Below are positions 1-5,734 of a stretch of 8,810 nt of DNA, piece by piece. Every line of letters begins with the position of its first letter. Position 1 is the first letter of the stretch. Below the pieces are notes generated by a model. It was given only the letters and a program-made list of their open reading frames with translations. It had not been told where the DNA came from and did not search any database. Source of the DNA: Mageeibacillus sp. UBA5438 (lineage in GTDB: Bacteria; Bacillota; Clostridia; Saccharofermentanales; DTU023); contig DIRK01000065.1 of the NCBI GenBank assembly GCA_002427535.1, positions 624 through 9,433 of the forward strand, written 5' to 3'. The translations under genes were made by a program, and so were the position numbers.

Positions 1-1404
1 CAAGGTCTCGGCGATCGTGTCGTCGTTGTCCGCCATGCTGGTGTAAATTCTGCTGCCGGCTAAGGTGATGACGCCGTTGGCGGTCAGGGCCGCGCCGAAC
101 TGCTCGATATGGTGTTGTCTTTGTGGGATCTTGGTGAAGATCTCAGGATCGGTGACCGAGAGGTACATGACCCCCGACACCTCAAAGTGCACGATGGAAC
201 CCGTATTCCATACGACGAAGGGCAGTTCATACTGATCGATCAGGCCTTGGATGCCCGCGGTGAGTTTGTCGCCGTTTTCGCCTGCCTTTTTCGCCGCGTC
301 CTGTTCGACAATTTCCTTGATCGCGTAATAGCCTGCCGCGCAGCTCAAGGGGTTGGCGGTCAATGTGCCGCCGACGTAGGCGCGTTTTCTGCCCGCTTTG
401 ACGCCCGCGGCCATGGAGCTCATGATATCTTCGCTGCCCCCGACGCCGCCCGCCATGGGGAAGCCGCCTGAGACGATCTTGCCGAAGACGGTAAGGTCTG
501 GACGCACGTTGAAGTAGCCCTGTGCGCCGCCCGGGCCCACCCGGAAGGCGGTGACGACTTCGTCGAAGATTAAGAGGCAGTTGAACTCATCGCAGAGCTC
601 TCTCACCTTTTTGCAGTGATCATATTCGGTCATGCGCGTGCCGCTCTCGGGTCCGAAGGGTTCTAATATGACCGCCGCGGTGCCGCCTTCTTTTTCGTTC
701 TCTTCCAAAACCTTCCTGAGTGAATAGATGTCGCCGGGGTAGTACTCACGCGTGTGCTGGGTGACTTCGTCAGGGATACCGTGCGCTTCAAACTTCTTCG
801 TGTAGGGGATGTGGAGACTGTAGACGAGCTGGTCACTCCAGCCGTGGTAGGCGCCGCCCGCCTTCACGATGATCTCTTTTCCTGTGTACACGCGGGCCAC
901 GCGGATGGCGGCCATGTCAGCTTCGGTGCCGCTCGCAAAGCAGCGGTACATCTCCACCCAAGGCATGTACTTGTTGATGATCTGGGCCAGTTTCAATTCA
1001 TATTCGTGGAACAATCCTGTGACCGGCCCGTGGTCCCTTACGACCTCCATGACCTTGTCGGCCACGGGCTTATAGTTGTTACCCAAGAGGATAGGGCCGC
1101 CTGCCTGCAGGTAGTCCACATAGCGGTTGCCGTCTACGTCGTAGAGGTAAGGGCCTTCCGCACGGTCGATGGCCAAGGGGTAGGGATAGTTGAACGCAAG
1201 GTTGTGCTGAACGCCTCCGGGGATGTAGCTTTTGGCTTCTTCATTCAGCGCCTGCGATTTTTGGCACTTGGTCGCAAAGTACGATAGATAGCGCTCCATC
1301 GCCTCCGGTTTAATGTTGTAGAGTTTGTCATTGACTAGCGCATCCATTTTCTTTGCGATCATCGCTACGTCAGGCCATTTTGATACACCGTATCTGTTTT
1401 CCAT
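1..1404 (-). CDS. Class III PLP-dependent aminotransferase, GSA-aminomutase-like (3' end outside window)
   Basis: A fold-type I PLP enzyme that would move an amino group to or within a small carbonyl substrate in the cytosol. The frame is open from ATG at 1404-1402 to base 1 (468 codons) without a stop, so only the last few residues are missing for this family. Visible motifs: FASGTEADMAAIRVAR (about 156-171, phosphate-binding GTEA), GGAYHGW (183-189), EPFGPESG (248-255), FDEV with D281 expected to contact the PLP ring nitrogen, and FGKIVSGGFPMAGG with K309 as the Schiff-base lysine. These blocks resemble glutamate-1-semialdehyde aminomutase (HemL). However, no heme genes are nearby and the gene follows a transporter and a sugar-type kinase, so a catabolic role is inferred. 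An AGAAGGAAGG ribosome site lies at 1420-1411. The gap to the transporter gene is 44 nt, purine-rich on the coding strand, with no terminator, so cotranscription is likely. The substrate is unknown. Confidence 0.9.
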   Translation of the reverse strand, partial: MENRYGVSKWPDVAMIAKKMDALVNDKLYNIKPEAMERYLSYFATKCQKSQALNEEAKSYIPGGVQHNLAFNYPYPLAIDRAEGPYLYDVDGNRYVDYLQAGGPILLGNNYKPVADKVMEVVRDHGPVTGLFHEYELKLAQIINKYMPWVEMYRCFASGTEADMAAIRVARVYTGKEIIVKAGGAYHGWSDQLVYSLHIPYTKKFEAHGIPDEVTQHTREYYPGDIYSLRKVLEENEKEGGTAAVILEPFGPESGTRMTEYDHCKKVRELCDEFNCLLIFDEVVTAFRVGPGGAQGYFNVRPDLTVFGKIVSGGFPMAGGVGGSEDIMSSMAAGVKAGRKRAYVGGTLTANPLSCAAGYYAIKEIVEQDAAKKAGENGDKLTAGIQGLIDQYELPFVVWNTGSIVHFEVSGVMYLSVTDPEIFTKIPQRQHHIEQFGAALTANGVITLAGSRIYTSMADNDDTIAETL

Positions 1405-1448
1405 GTTGTACCTTCCTTCTATTTGTATTTTTCTTGTATTTTCTTTTT

Positions 1449-2699
1449 CTATTTATCTTCCTTGCAAAGGAACATCAAAAACACCGAGAAGACAGAGACC
1501 GCAGCCATGCCGATCATGACGCCCAAGTGGTTGCCTCCTAAGATCGATGCCAGTCCCAACAGGACGACCCCTCCGACGTTCCCCGCGAACATGAGAAGCC
1601 CTTCACTCGTACCTTCTGAGGTGGGGTAGGCGGCTTCGGCCGCGTAAGTCAACACCACAGGCGCGCTTCCGATCGTGAAGAATCCGTAGACAACGGCCGC
1701 AATGATCATGCCGGTGTAGCCGGACAACAAGATGAAAAGCACCATCCCGATGACGCCCACCACGTTCGCGGCGATCATGTAGGGAAGACGGCGCTGGCGT
1801 TTGTCTTTATCGGAGAACATGGAGACGACAAAGCTGCCTACAATGCCTGTCACGAGGACAATGACGCCAATGATGCCGGCTTCGGTCGCGCCCACCGCAC
1901 CTTTCGTCATTGAGGTCATCAGGGGCTCAATCATGGTGAAGAAGGTGTTGAACACGCCGAGCATGAAGAAGAACATGATGACCGTCAACAGGAAGTTCTT
2001 CTTTTTGAAAGCGGTTTTTATGCCTTCGACAAAGTCCACACGTTCGGCGTCTTCTTCGGCGCAGGGCGGTGTGGGCGGTTTGTCTTTGACCAAGAGCAAA
2101 AATAAAACCGCGACGGCCACGGCGACGATGCCGTAGATGTTTAACAAGCCTTTAATGGAGAGTCCTGCTCCCAACAGAATCGGACTTAACAAAAGTCCCA
2201 GCGCGATCCCGACATAGTTGGCAAGAAGACCCACGCCGTTGGCGGTTGCCCGCTCGTTTTCCGGGAACCATCTTCCCGCGATGAGTCCGGGCGCGTTCAG
2301 GATAAAGGGTTGCGCCACGGCCAACAGCACCGTCATGACGAGTACGAAGGTGTAGTTGTCGCCGAAGAGCCCGCGCAATAATCCCGCAACACCGGCTAAT
2401 ACAGCACCAAAGCCGACTGCTTTTTTTAATCCCCATTTTTCAAAGGCCGCCAAGGAGGGGACCGACAAAACGATCATGCCTACCATAAAAATAATGGATA
2501 AAAGGCTGATCGCGTTTTCACCCTTGACCGCGTCGGTGAACCCGTAAAATTCCCAGGCTTCTGTCGTGATCGAAAAGAATGAAGCCCAAAGAAGTTGAAT
2601 CACTATCGTCGCCAGCATGTAGGCCACAAGGACCACCCAGCGATATCCGTATACTTTGATGTTTTCTTCTGACGCTACGCGTAATTGTTCACTTTCCAT
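1449..2699 (-). CDS. MFS transporter with SLC49/FLVCR-like motifs
   Basis: A 416-residue integral membrane transporter of the major facilitator superfamily, expected to import the substrate of this operon. About twelve hydrophobic segments are seen, with a charged central loop (about 204-233, KDKPPTPPCAEEDAERVDF) separating two six-helix halves. The block AGRWFPENERATANGVGLLANYVG (split over residues 141-164) and the C-half block EAAYPTSEGTSEGLL (355-369) recall the signature regions of the SLC49/FLVCR family, known in animals for choline and ethanolamine (FLVCR1/2) transport; this resemblance is from memory, not from a search. A longer frame begins at 2726, but the start at 2699 is preferred because AAAAGGAGG (2715-2707) sits 7 nt upstream of it. 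It lies 39 nt after the kinase stop and 44 nt before the aminotransferase start, in the same direction. The substrate cannot be read from the sequence. Confidence 0.88.
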   Translation of the reverse strand: MESEQLRVASEENIKVYGYRWVVLVAYMLATIVIQLLWASFFSITTEAWEFYGFTDAVKGENAISLLSIIFMVGMIVLSVPSLAAFEKWGLKKAVGFGAVLAGVAGLLRGLFGDNYTFVLVMTVLLAVAQPFILNAPGLIAGRWFPENERATANGVGLLANYVGIALGLLLSPILLGAGLSIKGLLNIYGIVAVAVAVLFLLLVKDKPPTPPCAEEDAERVDFVEGIKTAFKKKNFLLTVIMFFFMLGVFNTFFTMIEPLMTSMTKGAVGATEAGIIGVIVLVTGIVGSFVVSMFSDKDKRQRRLPYMIAANVVGVIGMVLFILLSGYTGMIIAAVVYGFFTIGSAPVVLTYAAEAAYPTSEGTSEGLLMFAGNVGGVVLLGLASILGGNHLGVMIGMAAVSVFSVFLMFLCKEDK

Positions 2700-2706
2700 G
2701 GCTACG

Positions 2707-2715
2707 CCTCCTTTT
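2707..2715 (-). promoter_or_regulatory. Ribosome binding site of the MFS gene
   Basis: AAAAGGAGG on the minus strand, 7 nt before the ATG at 2699-2697. It fixes the start there and argues against an in-frame ATG 27 nt further upstream, which would place this site inside the coding region. Confidence 0.85.
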
Positions 2716-2726
2716 GGCGCCGGCAT

Positions 2727-2749
2727 TAAACGGTTTTTTTAGCCGTTTA
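2727..2749 (-). repeat. Intercistronic hairpin over the kinase stop codon
   Basis: Arms TAAACGG (2727-2733) and CCGTTTA (2743-2749) form a 7-bp stem with a 9-nt A-rich loop in the minus-strand mRNA. The stem starts in the last kinase codons and the kinase TAA (2741-2739) lies in the loop. No U-run follows it in the transcript, so a terminator is unlikely. It could modulate RNA stability or the kinase-to-transporter expression ratio. Confidence 0.5.
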
Positions 2750-4271
2750 GTGTCGCGTACGATTTTTTGTTGTCGAAATACAGGTTCTTGTATACGGGGA
2801 ATATCTTGTCGTAGACAGCGGTATTCTCGAGATTCGGTTTGAAGGTATCTTTTACTTTAATGATGCCCTTGATCTCCTTGATGTCATCGAGCAAGCCAAA
2901 GCTCACGGCCATCAGGGCGGCGGCGCCCATGGCGCCGACATGGCGCGGGTTTTCGACCGTTTCAACTTCTCTTCCCAGGACATCGGCCATAATCTGGCTG
3001 ATCGTCCCCGAAATTGCGCTGCCGCCGGTGAAGCGGACCACAGGCGAGGTTTTAAAAGATTTTTCTGTCGCCTCAAGCATCCAGCGCATGTGCATTAAGA
3101 CCCCTTCGACCACCGAGCGGACTAGGTCACTTCCCGTGGTGGTTAGCCCGAGGTTAAAGAACATGCCGCGGGCGTTGTGATCTTCAAAGGGGCAGCGGTT
3201 GCCGTGCATCCAGGGTGAGTAGATAACGCCGTTGCTGCCTGCAGGCGAACGTTTCAAATATTCTAAAAGACCGTCGTAGTCCATCTCGGGCAAGTCAATA
3301 CTGTCTTTCACCCATTCCATGCATTTTCCGGCGGTCTCAAGTTCCGCGATATAGCTGTAGGTCGTCGGATCCGCTCCGACAAGCGACCCGATGATGTTCC
3401 CTAAATCCAGATGGAGTTTGTCGACGGTGGTGGTGACCCAACCGGATGTGCCTGAGTAGAAGTTGACGTCGCCGACATCAAGACAGCCCGCGCCGACTTG
3501 GCAAAGGCTGACGTCGCTGCCGCCTGAAATCACGGGGATGCCTTCGGGCAGTCCCAGTTCCTCGGCCGCTTTTGGCAACAGCCTCCCGATCGTATCGGTC
3601 GAGGCGCATAGCTCCGGGAGGTGCTTCATGTCCACATCAAAGAGTTTGCAGAGTTCGTGGCTCCAGCGATCTTTTTTAACATGGTAGAGAAAGGTTCCGC
3701 TTGCGACGTCACGGCTGACCTTCATTTGACCTGTGGCACGGCATGTCAAATACTCTTTGGCGTCGAGCCATTTATAGGTCTTCTCGAAGATTTCCGGCTC
3801 GTTCTCGCGCACCCAGTGGTATTTCCACAAGGGATCTTTGGCGCTGGCGGAAAGCACACCTGTTATCTGCATAAAGCGCAGGATCTTGTAAAGGTTGAGC
3901 CCCTCGATTTTCAAGCCCCTTTGCATGTATCGGGAAAATTGTGCGTCCGCTCTCGTATCCATGCAACTCATGGAACGTCTTAGAGGCGTTCCGTTCTCGT
4001 CGACCATGACCAATGTTTGCATTTGAGAGCAAAAGGAGATCCCACGGATCTCTTCCTTATCGACGCCTGTCGTTTCGAGCAGCCTTTTAGTGCTCTTTCC
4101 CATGGCGTTCCACCACTCTTCGGGCTCCTGCTCGACGCCCCCGTTGTCCAGGAAGTAGAGTTCATAGTCTTCCACTTCACCCGCAATGAGTTGGACGCTG
4201 TCCGTGTCGGAAATATGAAACAAGCATGTTTTCAATCCCGTCGTGCCGATGTCATAAGCGATTACTTTCAT
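2739..4271 (-). CDS. FGGY-family carbohydrate kinase (xylulokinase-like)
   Basis: A cytosolic ATP-dependent kinase of 510 residues, the normal length for FGGY kinases, which phosphorylate sugars, polyols and related compounds. The N-terminal actin-like domain opens with YDIGTTGLKTCLF (6-18, phosphate loop). CMDTRAD (103-109) matches the conserved substrate-site region. ISGGSDVSLCQVGAG (248-262) carries D253, the expected catalytic base, and YSGTSGWVTT (272-281) starts the second domain. TGGSAISGTISQIMADVLG (415-433) is the C-terminal FGGY signature, followed by GAMGAAALMA (446-455) near the nucleotide site. All key residues appear intact. The start is ATG 4271-4269, with GAGGTG a few bases upstream. 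It is the first gene of the minus-strand operon, read from the promoter at 4400-4428 and opposite a TetR gene. Family placement is firm; the substrate (xylulose, another ketose, a polyol or an amino-polyol) cannot be decided. Confidence 0.93.
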   Translation of the reverse strand: MKVIAYDIGTTGLKTCLFHISDTDSVQLIAGEVEDYELYFLDNGGVEQEPEEWWNAMGKSTKRLLETTGVDKEEIRGISFCSQMQTLVMVDENGTPLRRSMSCMDTRADAQFSRYMQRGLKIEGLNLYKILRFMQITGVLSASAKDPLWKYHWVRENEPEIFEKTYKWLDAKEYLTCRATGQMKVSRDVASGTFLYHVKKDRWSHELCKLFDVDMKHLPELCASTDTIGRLLPKAAEELGLPEGIPVISGGSDVSLCQVGAGCLDVGDVNFYSGTSGWVTTTVDKLHLDLGNIIGSLVGADPTTYSYIAELETAGKCMEWVKDSIDLPEMDYDGLLEYLKRSPAGSNGVIYSPWMHGNRCPFEDHNARGMFFNLGLTTTGSDLVRSVVEGVLMHMRWMLEATEKSFKTSPVVRFTGGSAISGTISQIMADVLGREVETVENPRHVGAMGAAALMAVSFGLLDDIKEIKGIIKVKDTFKPNLENTAVYDKIFPVYKNLYFDNKKSYATLNG

Positions 4272-4294
4272 TGCTCACACCTCTTTGCTCAATC

Positions 4295-4344
4295 ACGGCC
4301 TTAAGGCTGTCTCCTGCCTTTTTGCATCTCCGAGTCTTCTCGGA
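4295..4344 (-). other. Structured 5' leader segment of the kinase operon
   Basis: Two small inverted repeats lie in the roughly 120-nt leader. One is a 10-bp perfect palindrome GCCTTAAGGC (4298-4307), extendable with a mismatch to 4295-4310. The other has arms TCCGAG (4329-4334) and CTCGGA (4339-4344) around a 4-nt loop. AAGGC (4303-4307) can also pair with GCCTT (4316-4320), which would exclude the palindrome fold. I recognise no known riboswitch family and see no U-tract terminator. Confidence 0.35.
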
Positions 4345-4399
4345 TTGATTCCACCTTCTTCCTTTTGCGCTTTCACGCATTTTCTTCGCTAATACATGC

Positions 4400-4428
4400 A
4401 TTATGCTTGTGTCTAAATTTGATGTCAA
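4400..4428 (-). promoter_or_regulatory. Sigma-A promoter of the kinase-MFS-aminotransferase operon
   Basis: On the minus strand a consensus TTGACA -35 box (4428-4423) is followed, after exactly 17 nt, by CATAAT (4405-4400) as the -10 box. Transcription should begin near 4393, leaving a leader of about 120 nt before the kinase ATG. A second, weaker -10 candidate, GATAAT (4443-4438), would place its -35 region inside the palindrome at 4456-4477. Confidence 0.75.
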
Positions 4429-4455
4429 GTCTATTTCATTATCTGGGCAATATAT

Positions 4456-4477
4456 ACAATGTATGCGTATACTATGT
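4456..4477. promoter_or_regulatory. Candidate TetR operator (22-bp imperfect palindrome)
   Basis: Arms built from ACA, GTAT and CG mirrored as CG, ATAC and TGT; 8 of 11 symmetric base pairs match. It contains the shorter palindromic pair GTAT/ATAC at 4461-4472 and overlaps ATACA-A-TGTAT at 4454-4464. It lies between the divergent promoters, upstream of both -35 boxes. Its length and dyad symmetry fit TetR-family operators; assignment to the adjacent regulator is inferred from position. Confidence 0.5.
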
Positions 4478-4488
4478 TTGGGGGTACG

Positions 4489-4516
4489 TTGCGCGAAGCG
4501 CATTTATTTGTATAAT
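4489..4516 (+). promoter_or_regulatory. Promoter of the TetR gene
   Basis: A consensus TATAAT -10 box (4511-4516) preceded by TTGCGC (4489-4494) with a 16-nt spacer. Initiation expected about 7 nt after the -10 box falls at 4523-4524, on the start codon itself. A small palindrome, TGCGC-GAA-GCGCA (4490-4502), covers the -35 box and part of the spacer and could be a second binding site. Confidence 0.6.
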
Positions 4517-4522
4517 AATTAT

Positions 4523-5113
4523 ATGACGAATAGACGCGAGTTGAATAAAATAAAAAGCCGGAAAAATATCCTCCGCGCTTCAAGACGCCTTTTCTCTCAA
4601 AAGGGCTATGAAGAGACCATGATGGAGGATATCGCCGTGCGCGCGGAGGTGTCCCGCGCGACGATCTACAATTATTTTCCCAATAAAGAAAGCCTTCTCA
4701 TCGGCACCGCCGATGAGGTGATCGAGCGCATCCGCGACTCGCTTAATAAAGAATTGAAAGATGTTGAGTCAAGCGAAAAGAAACTGAAGCTGGTGCTCGA
4801 CGAACTTATCACTTCCTCGGTCGAATATCTGAGCCTTTCCAGGCGGATCACCTATCTCAATTCCGAAGAAGACAGCCCGATTTTTAAAACAAGAGAAGAT
4901 TTGGCGGAACTGTTCAAAGAACTGATCATTGGGGTGCAAGAAGAAAATGGCTTCCACCGGGATGCCTCGGTCGAGGACATCGTCGATGTCGTCATGGGCA
5001 TTTACCTGATCGCGCTGTTTGAGTGGTCCCATATTGATGAGTACACCCCGGAGTTCTTACAAGTGAAAATTGATCGTTTCTTTGACCTGATGCTGAGTCC
5101 TTTTAGGCCGTAA
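4523..5113 (+). CDS. TetR/AcrR-family transcriptional regulator
   Basis: A 196-residue DNA-binding protein, typical TetR length. The N-terminal helix-turn-helix is clear: RKNILRASRRLFSQKGYEET (13-32), then MMEDIAVRAEVSRATIYNYF (33-52) with the recognition helix around SRATIYNYF, then PNKESLL. The C-terminal two-thirds is helical and variable, as expected for a ligand-binding and dimer domain. The frame is open further upstream to 4403, but the ATG at 4523 puts the HTH at the usual distance from the N-terminus. No purine-rich ribosome site precedes it, and the -10 box ends only 6 nt upstream, pointing to a leaderless mRNA. It is divergent from the kinase operon with a shared 251-bp control region, so it probably represses that operon and itself in response to the pathway substrate. 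Regulation of the downstream efflux operon is less likely, since that has its own MarR. Confidence 0.9.
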   Translation: MTNRRELNKIKSRKNILRASRRLFSQKGYEETMMEDIAVRAEVSRATIYNYFPNKESLLIGTADEVIERIRDSLNKELKDVESSEKKLKLVLDELITSSVEYLSLSRRITYLNSEEDSPIFKTREDLAELFKELIIGVQEENGFHRDASVEDIVDVVMGIYLIALFEWSHIDEYTPEFLQVKIDRFFDLMLSPFRP

Positions 5114-5139
5114 GGGCGAAATCTCTCAAAAGACATGCT

Positions 5140-5166
5140 AAAAACTCTCATTTTTTGAGAGTTTTT
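5140..5166 (+). terminator. Probable terminator after the TetR gene
   Basis: Perfect 11-bp inverted repeat AAAAACTCTCA (5140-5150) and TGAGAGTTTTT (5156-5166) around a loop of five T, 27 nt after the TetR stop. The TTTTT tail and CTCTCA/GAGAG core fit a Rho-independent terminator, and A5/T5 symmetry could let it work in both directions. The core is short and weak. An upstream segment CTCTCAAAA (5123-5131) can pair with TTTTGAGAG (5153-5161) and would disrupt it. Confidence 0.55.
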
Positions 5167-5170
5167 CACA

Positions 5171-5212
5171 TTGATGCTAAAAACTCTAATATTTTGAAGT
5201 TTTTAGCATCAA
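5171..5212. repeat. Perfect 15-bp inverted repeat
   Basis: TTGATGCTAAAAACT (5171-5185) and AGTTTTTAGCATCAA (5198-5212) match perfectly around a 12-nt AT-rich loop. It carries no U-tract after the stem on either strand. The 14 bases ATGCTAAAAACTCT occur both here (5174-5187) and in the preceding hairpin region (5135-5148), so the two elements look duplicated with a 39-nt period. It could be a second terminator-like or RNA-processing element; function unproven. Confidence 0.7.
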
Positions 5213-5229
5213 TTACCCAAAATCAGCAC

Positions 5230-5258
5230 TTGACAATACTAAGGTAGCTTAGTATAGT
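5230..5258 (+). promoter_or_regulatory. Promoter of the MarR-ABC operon
   Basis: Consensus TTGACA (5230-5235), a 17-nt spacer, and TATAGT (5253-5258). Transcription is expected near 5265. The spacer and start region are filled by two palindromes, so the promoter should be blocked when these are bound. Confidence 0.85.
5238..5253. promoter_or_regulatory. MarR operator 1
   Basis: ACTAAGGTAGCTTAGT: 6-bp arms ACTAAG/CTTAGT around GTAG, lying in the -35/-10 spacer. It shares the half-site ACTAAGGTA with the second operator, whose start is exactly 21 bp downstream. Confidence 0.7.
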
Positions 5259-5274
5259 ACTAAGGTACCTTATG
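5259..5274. promoter_or_regulatory. MarR operator 2
   Basis: ACTAAGGTACCTTATG contains the perfect 12-bp palindrome TAAGGTACCTTA (5261-5272). It begins right after the -10 box and covers the expected transcription start. With operator 1 it forms a tandem pair on the same face of the helix, as expected for autorepression by the adjacent MarR protein (inferred). Confidence 0.7.
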
Positions 5275-5292
5275 AATATGAAATGAAAACTG

Positions 5293-5298
5293 AAAGGA
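5293..5298 (+). promoter_or_regulatory. Ribosome binding site setting a TTG start
   Basis: AAAGGA, 7 nt before TTG at 5306. The ATG codons just upstream (5272 and 5278) run into a stop within a few codons. The in-frame ATG at 5327 has no comparable site, so TTG is preferred. Confidence 0.7.
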
Positions 5299-5305
5299 AA
5301 AATTT

Positions 5306-5734
5306 TTGAACCAAGAAAAAGATGTCATGGAATTAATCTTCCGGCTGTCCCGCATGTTAAGGCGGCGACCGGAACCGCAAGGCGAGGCGCAACACCCTCC
5401 CAGAAGTGTCATGCGCATTTTGCGCCTGCTCGAAAAAAATGAGACCATGCGCTCAGGCGATGTGGCTAAAGCACTGGACGTACGCGCGGGCTCTGTGACA
5501 ACGACGCTTTCCAAAATGGAAGAAAATGATCTCATTGATAGAGAGCGCGATTCTTCTGACTCCAGAATTGTCAATTTGTCGTTAACTGAAAAAGGTAAGG
5601 AGACACTCATGAAAAGCCGGCGTGCTTTTGAAGGAAGGCGCAAGCAGATCAACGAGGCCCTGACAGAGGAAGAGCGAAGTCAATTTATCGCCATAGGCGA
5701 GAAACTCATCGCCTTTTTAGGAGATGACTCATGA
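5306..5734 (+). CDS. MarR-family transcriptional regulator (TTG start)
   Basis: A 142-residue winged-helix regulator, the standard MarR size. An N-terminal dimerisation helix (about 5-22) is followed by the DNA-binding region: MRSGDVAKALDVRAGSVTTTL (split over 48-68) as the helix-turn-helix, SKMEENDLIDRERDSSDSR (69-87) ending in the wing with the characteristic D-x-R tip, and VNLSLTEKG (89-97). A C-terminal helix completes the dimer interface. Translation probably starts at TTG 5306 behind AAAGGA. The stop overlaps the ABC exporter start in ATGA (5731-5734), so the two are translationally coupled. Paired operators cover the promoter, pointing to autorepression relieved by a small toxic ligand that the exporter removes. 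The ligand is unknown. Confidence 0.92.
   Translation: MNQEKDVMELIFRLSRMLRRRPEPQGEAQHPPRSVMRILRLLEKNETMRSGDVAKALDVRAGSVTTTLSKMEENDLIDRERDSSDSRIVNLSLTEKGKETLMKSRRAFEGRRKQINEALTEEERSQFIAIGEKLIAFLGDDS

Noticed and set aside
754..1287. 177-codon plus-strand open frame
   Set aside because: It is antisense to the aminotransferase, whose catalytic motifs are unmistakable across the same bases.
1405..1448. Terminator or promoter between the transporter and aminotransferase genes
   Set aside because: The 44-nt gap is a purine-rich stretch on the coding strand with a ribosome site; no stem and no clear -35/-10 pair.
4252..4503. 83-codon minus-strand frame spanning the kinase leader, with a possible short leader peptide (GTG near 4294) overlapping the kinase start
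   Set aside because: It crosses the promoter itself, its composition is unlike a real protein, and the short version has a ribosome-like sequence too far from its start. Probably a chance frame.
4403..4522. N-terminal 40-residue extension of the TetR protein
   Set aside because: It would place both promoters and the palindrome in coding sequence and put an atypical segment before the HTH; the family normally starts close to the helix beginning at residue 10-13 of the shorter form.
5260..5652. 130-codon minus-strand open frame
   Set aside because: Antisense to the MarR gene and starting within its operator region; no motif support.
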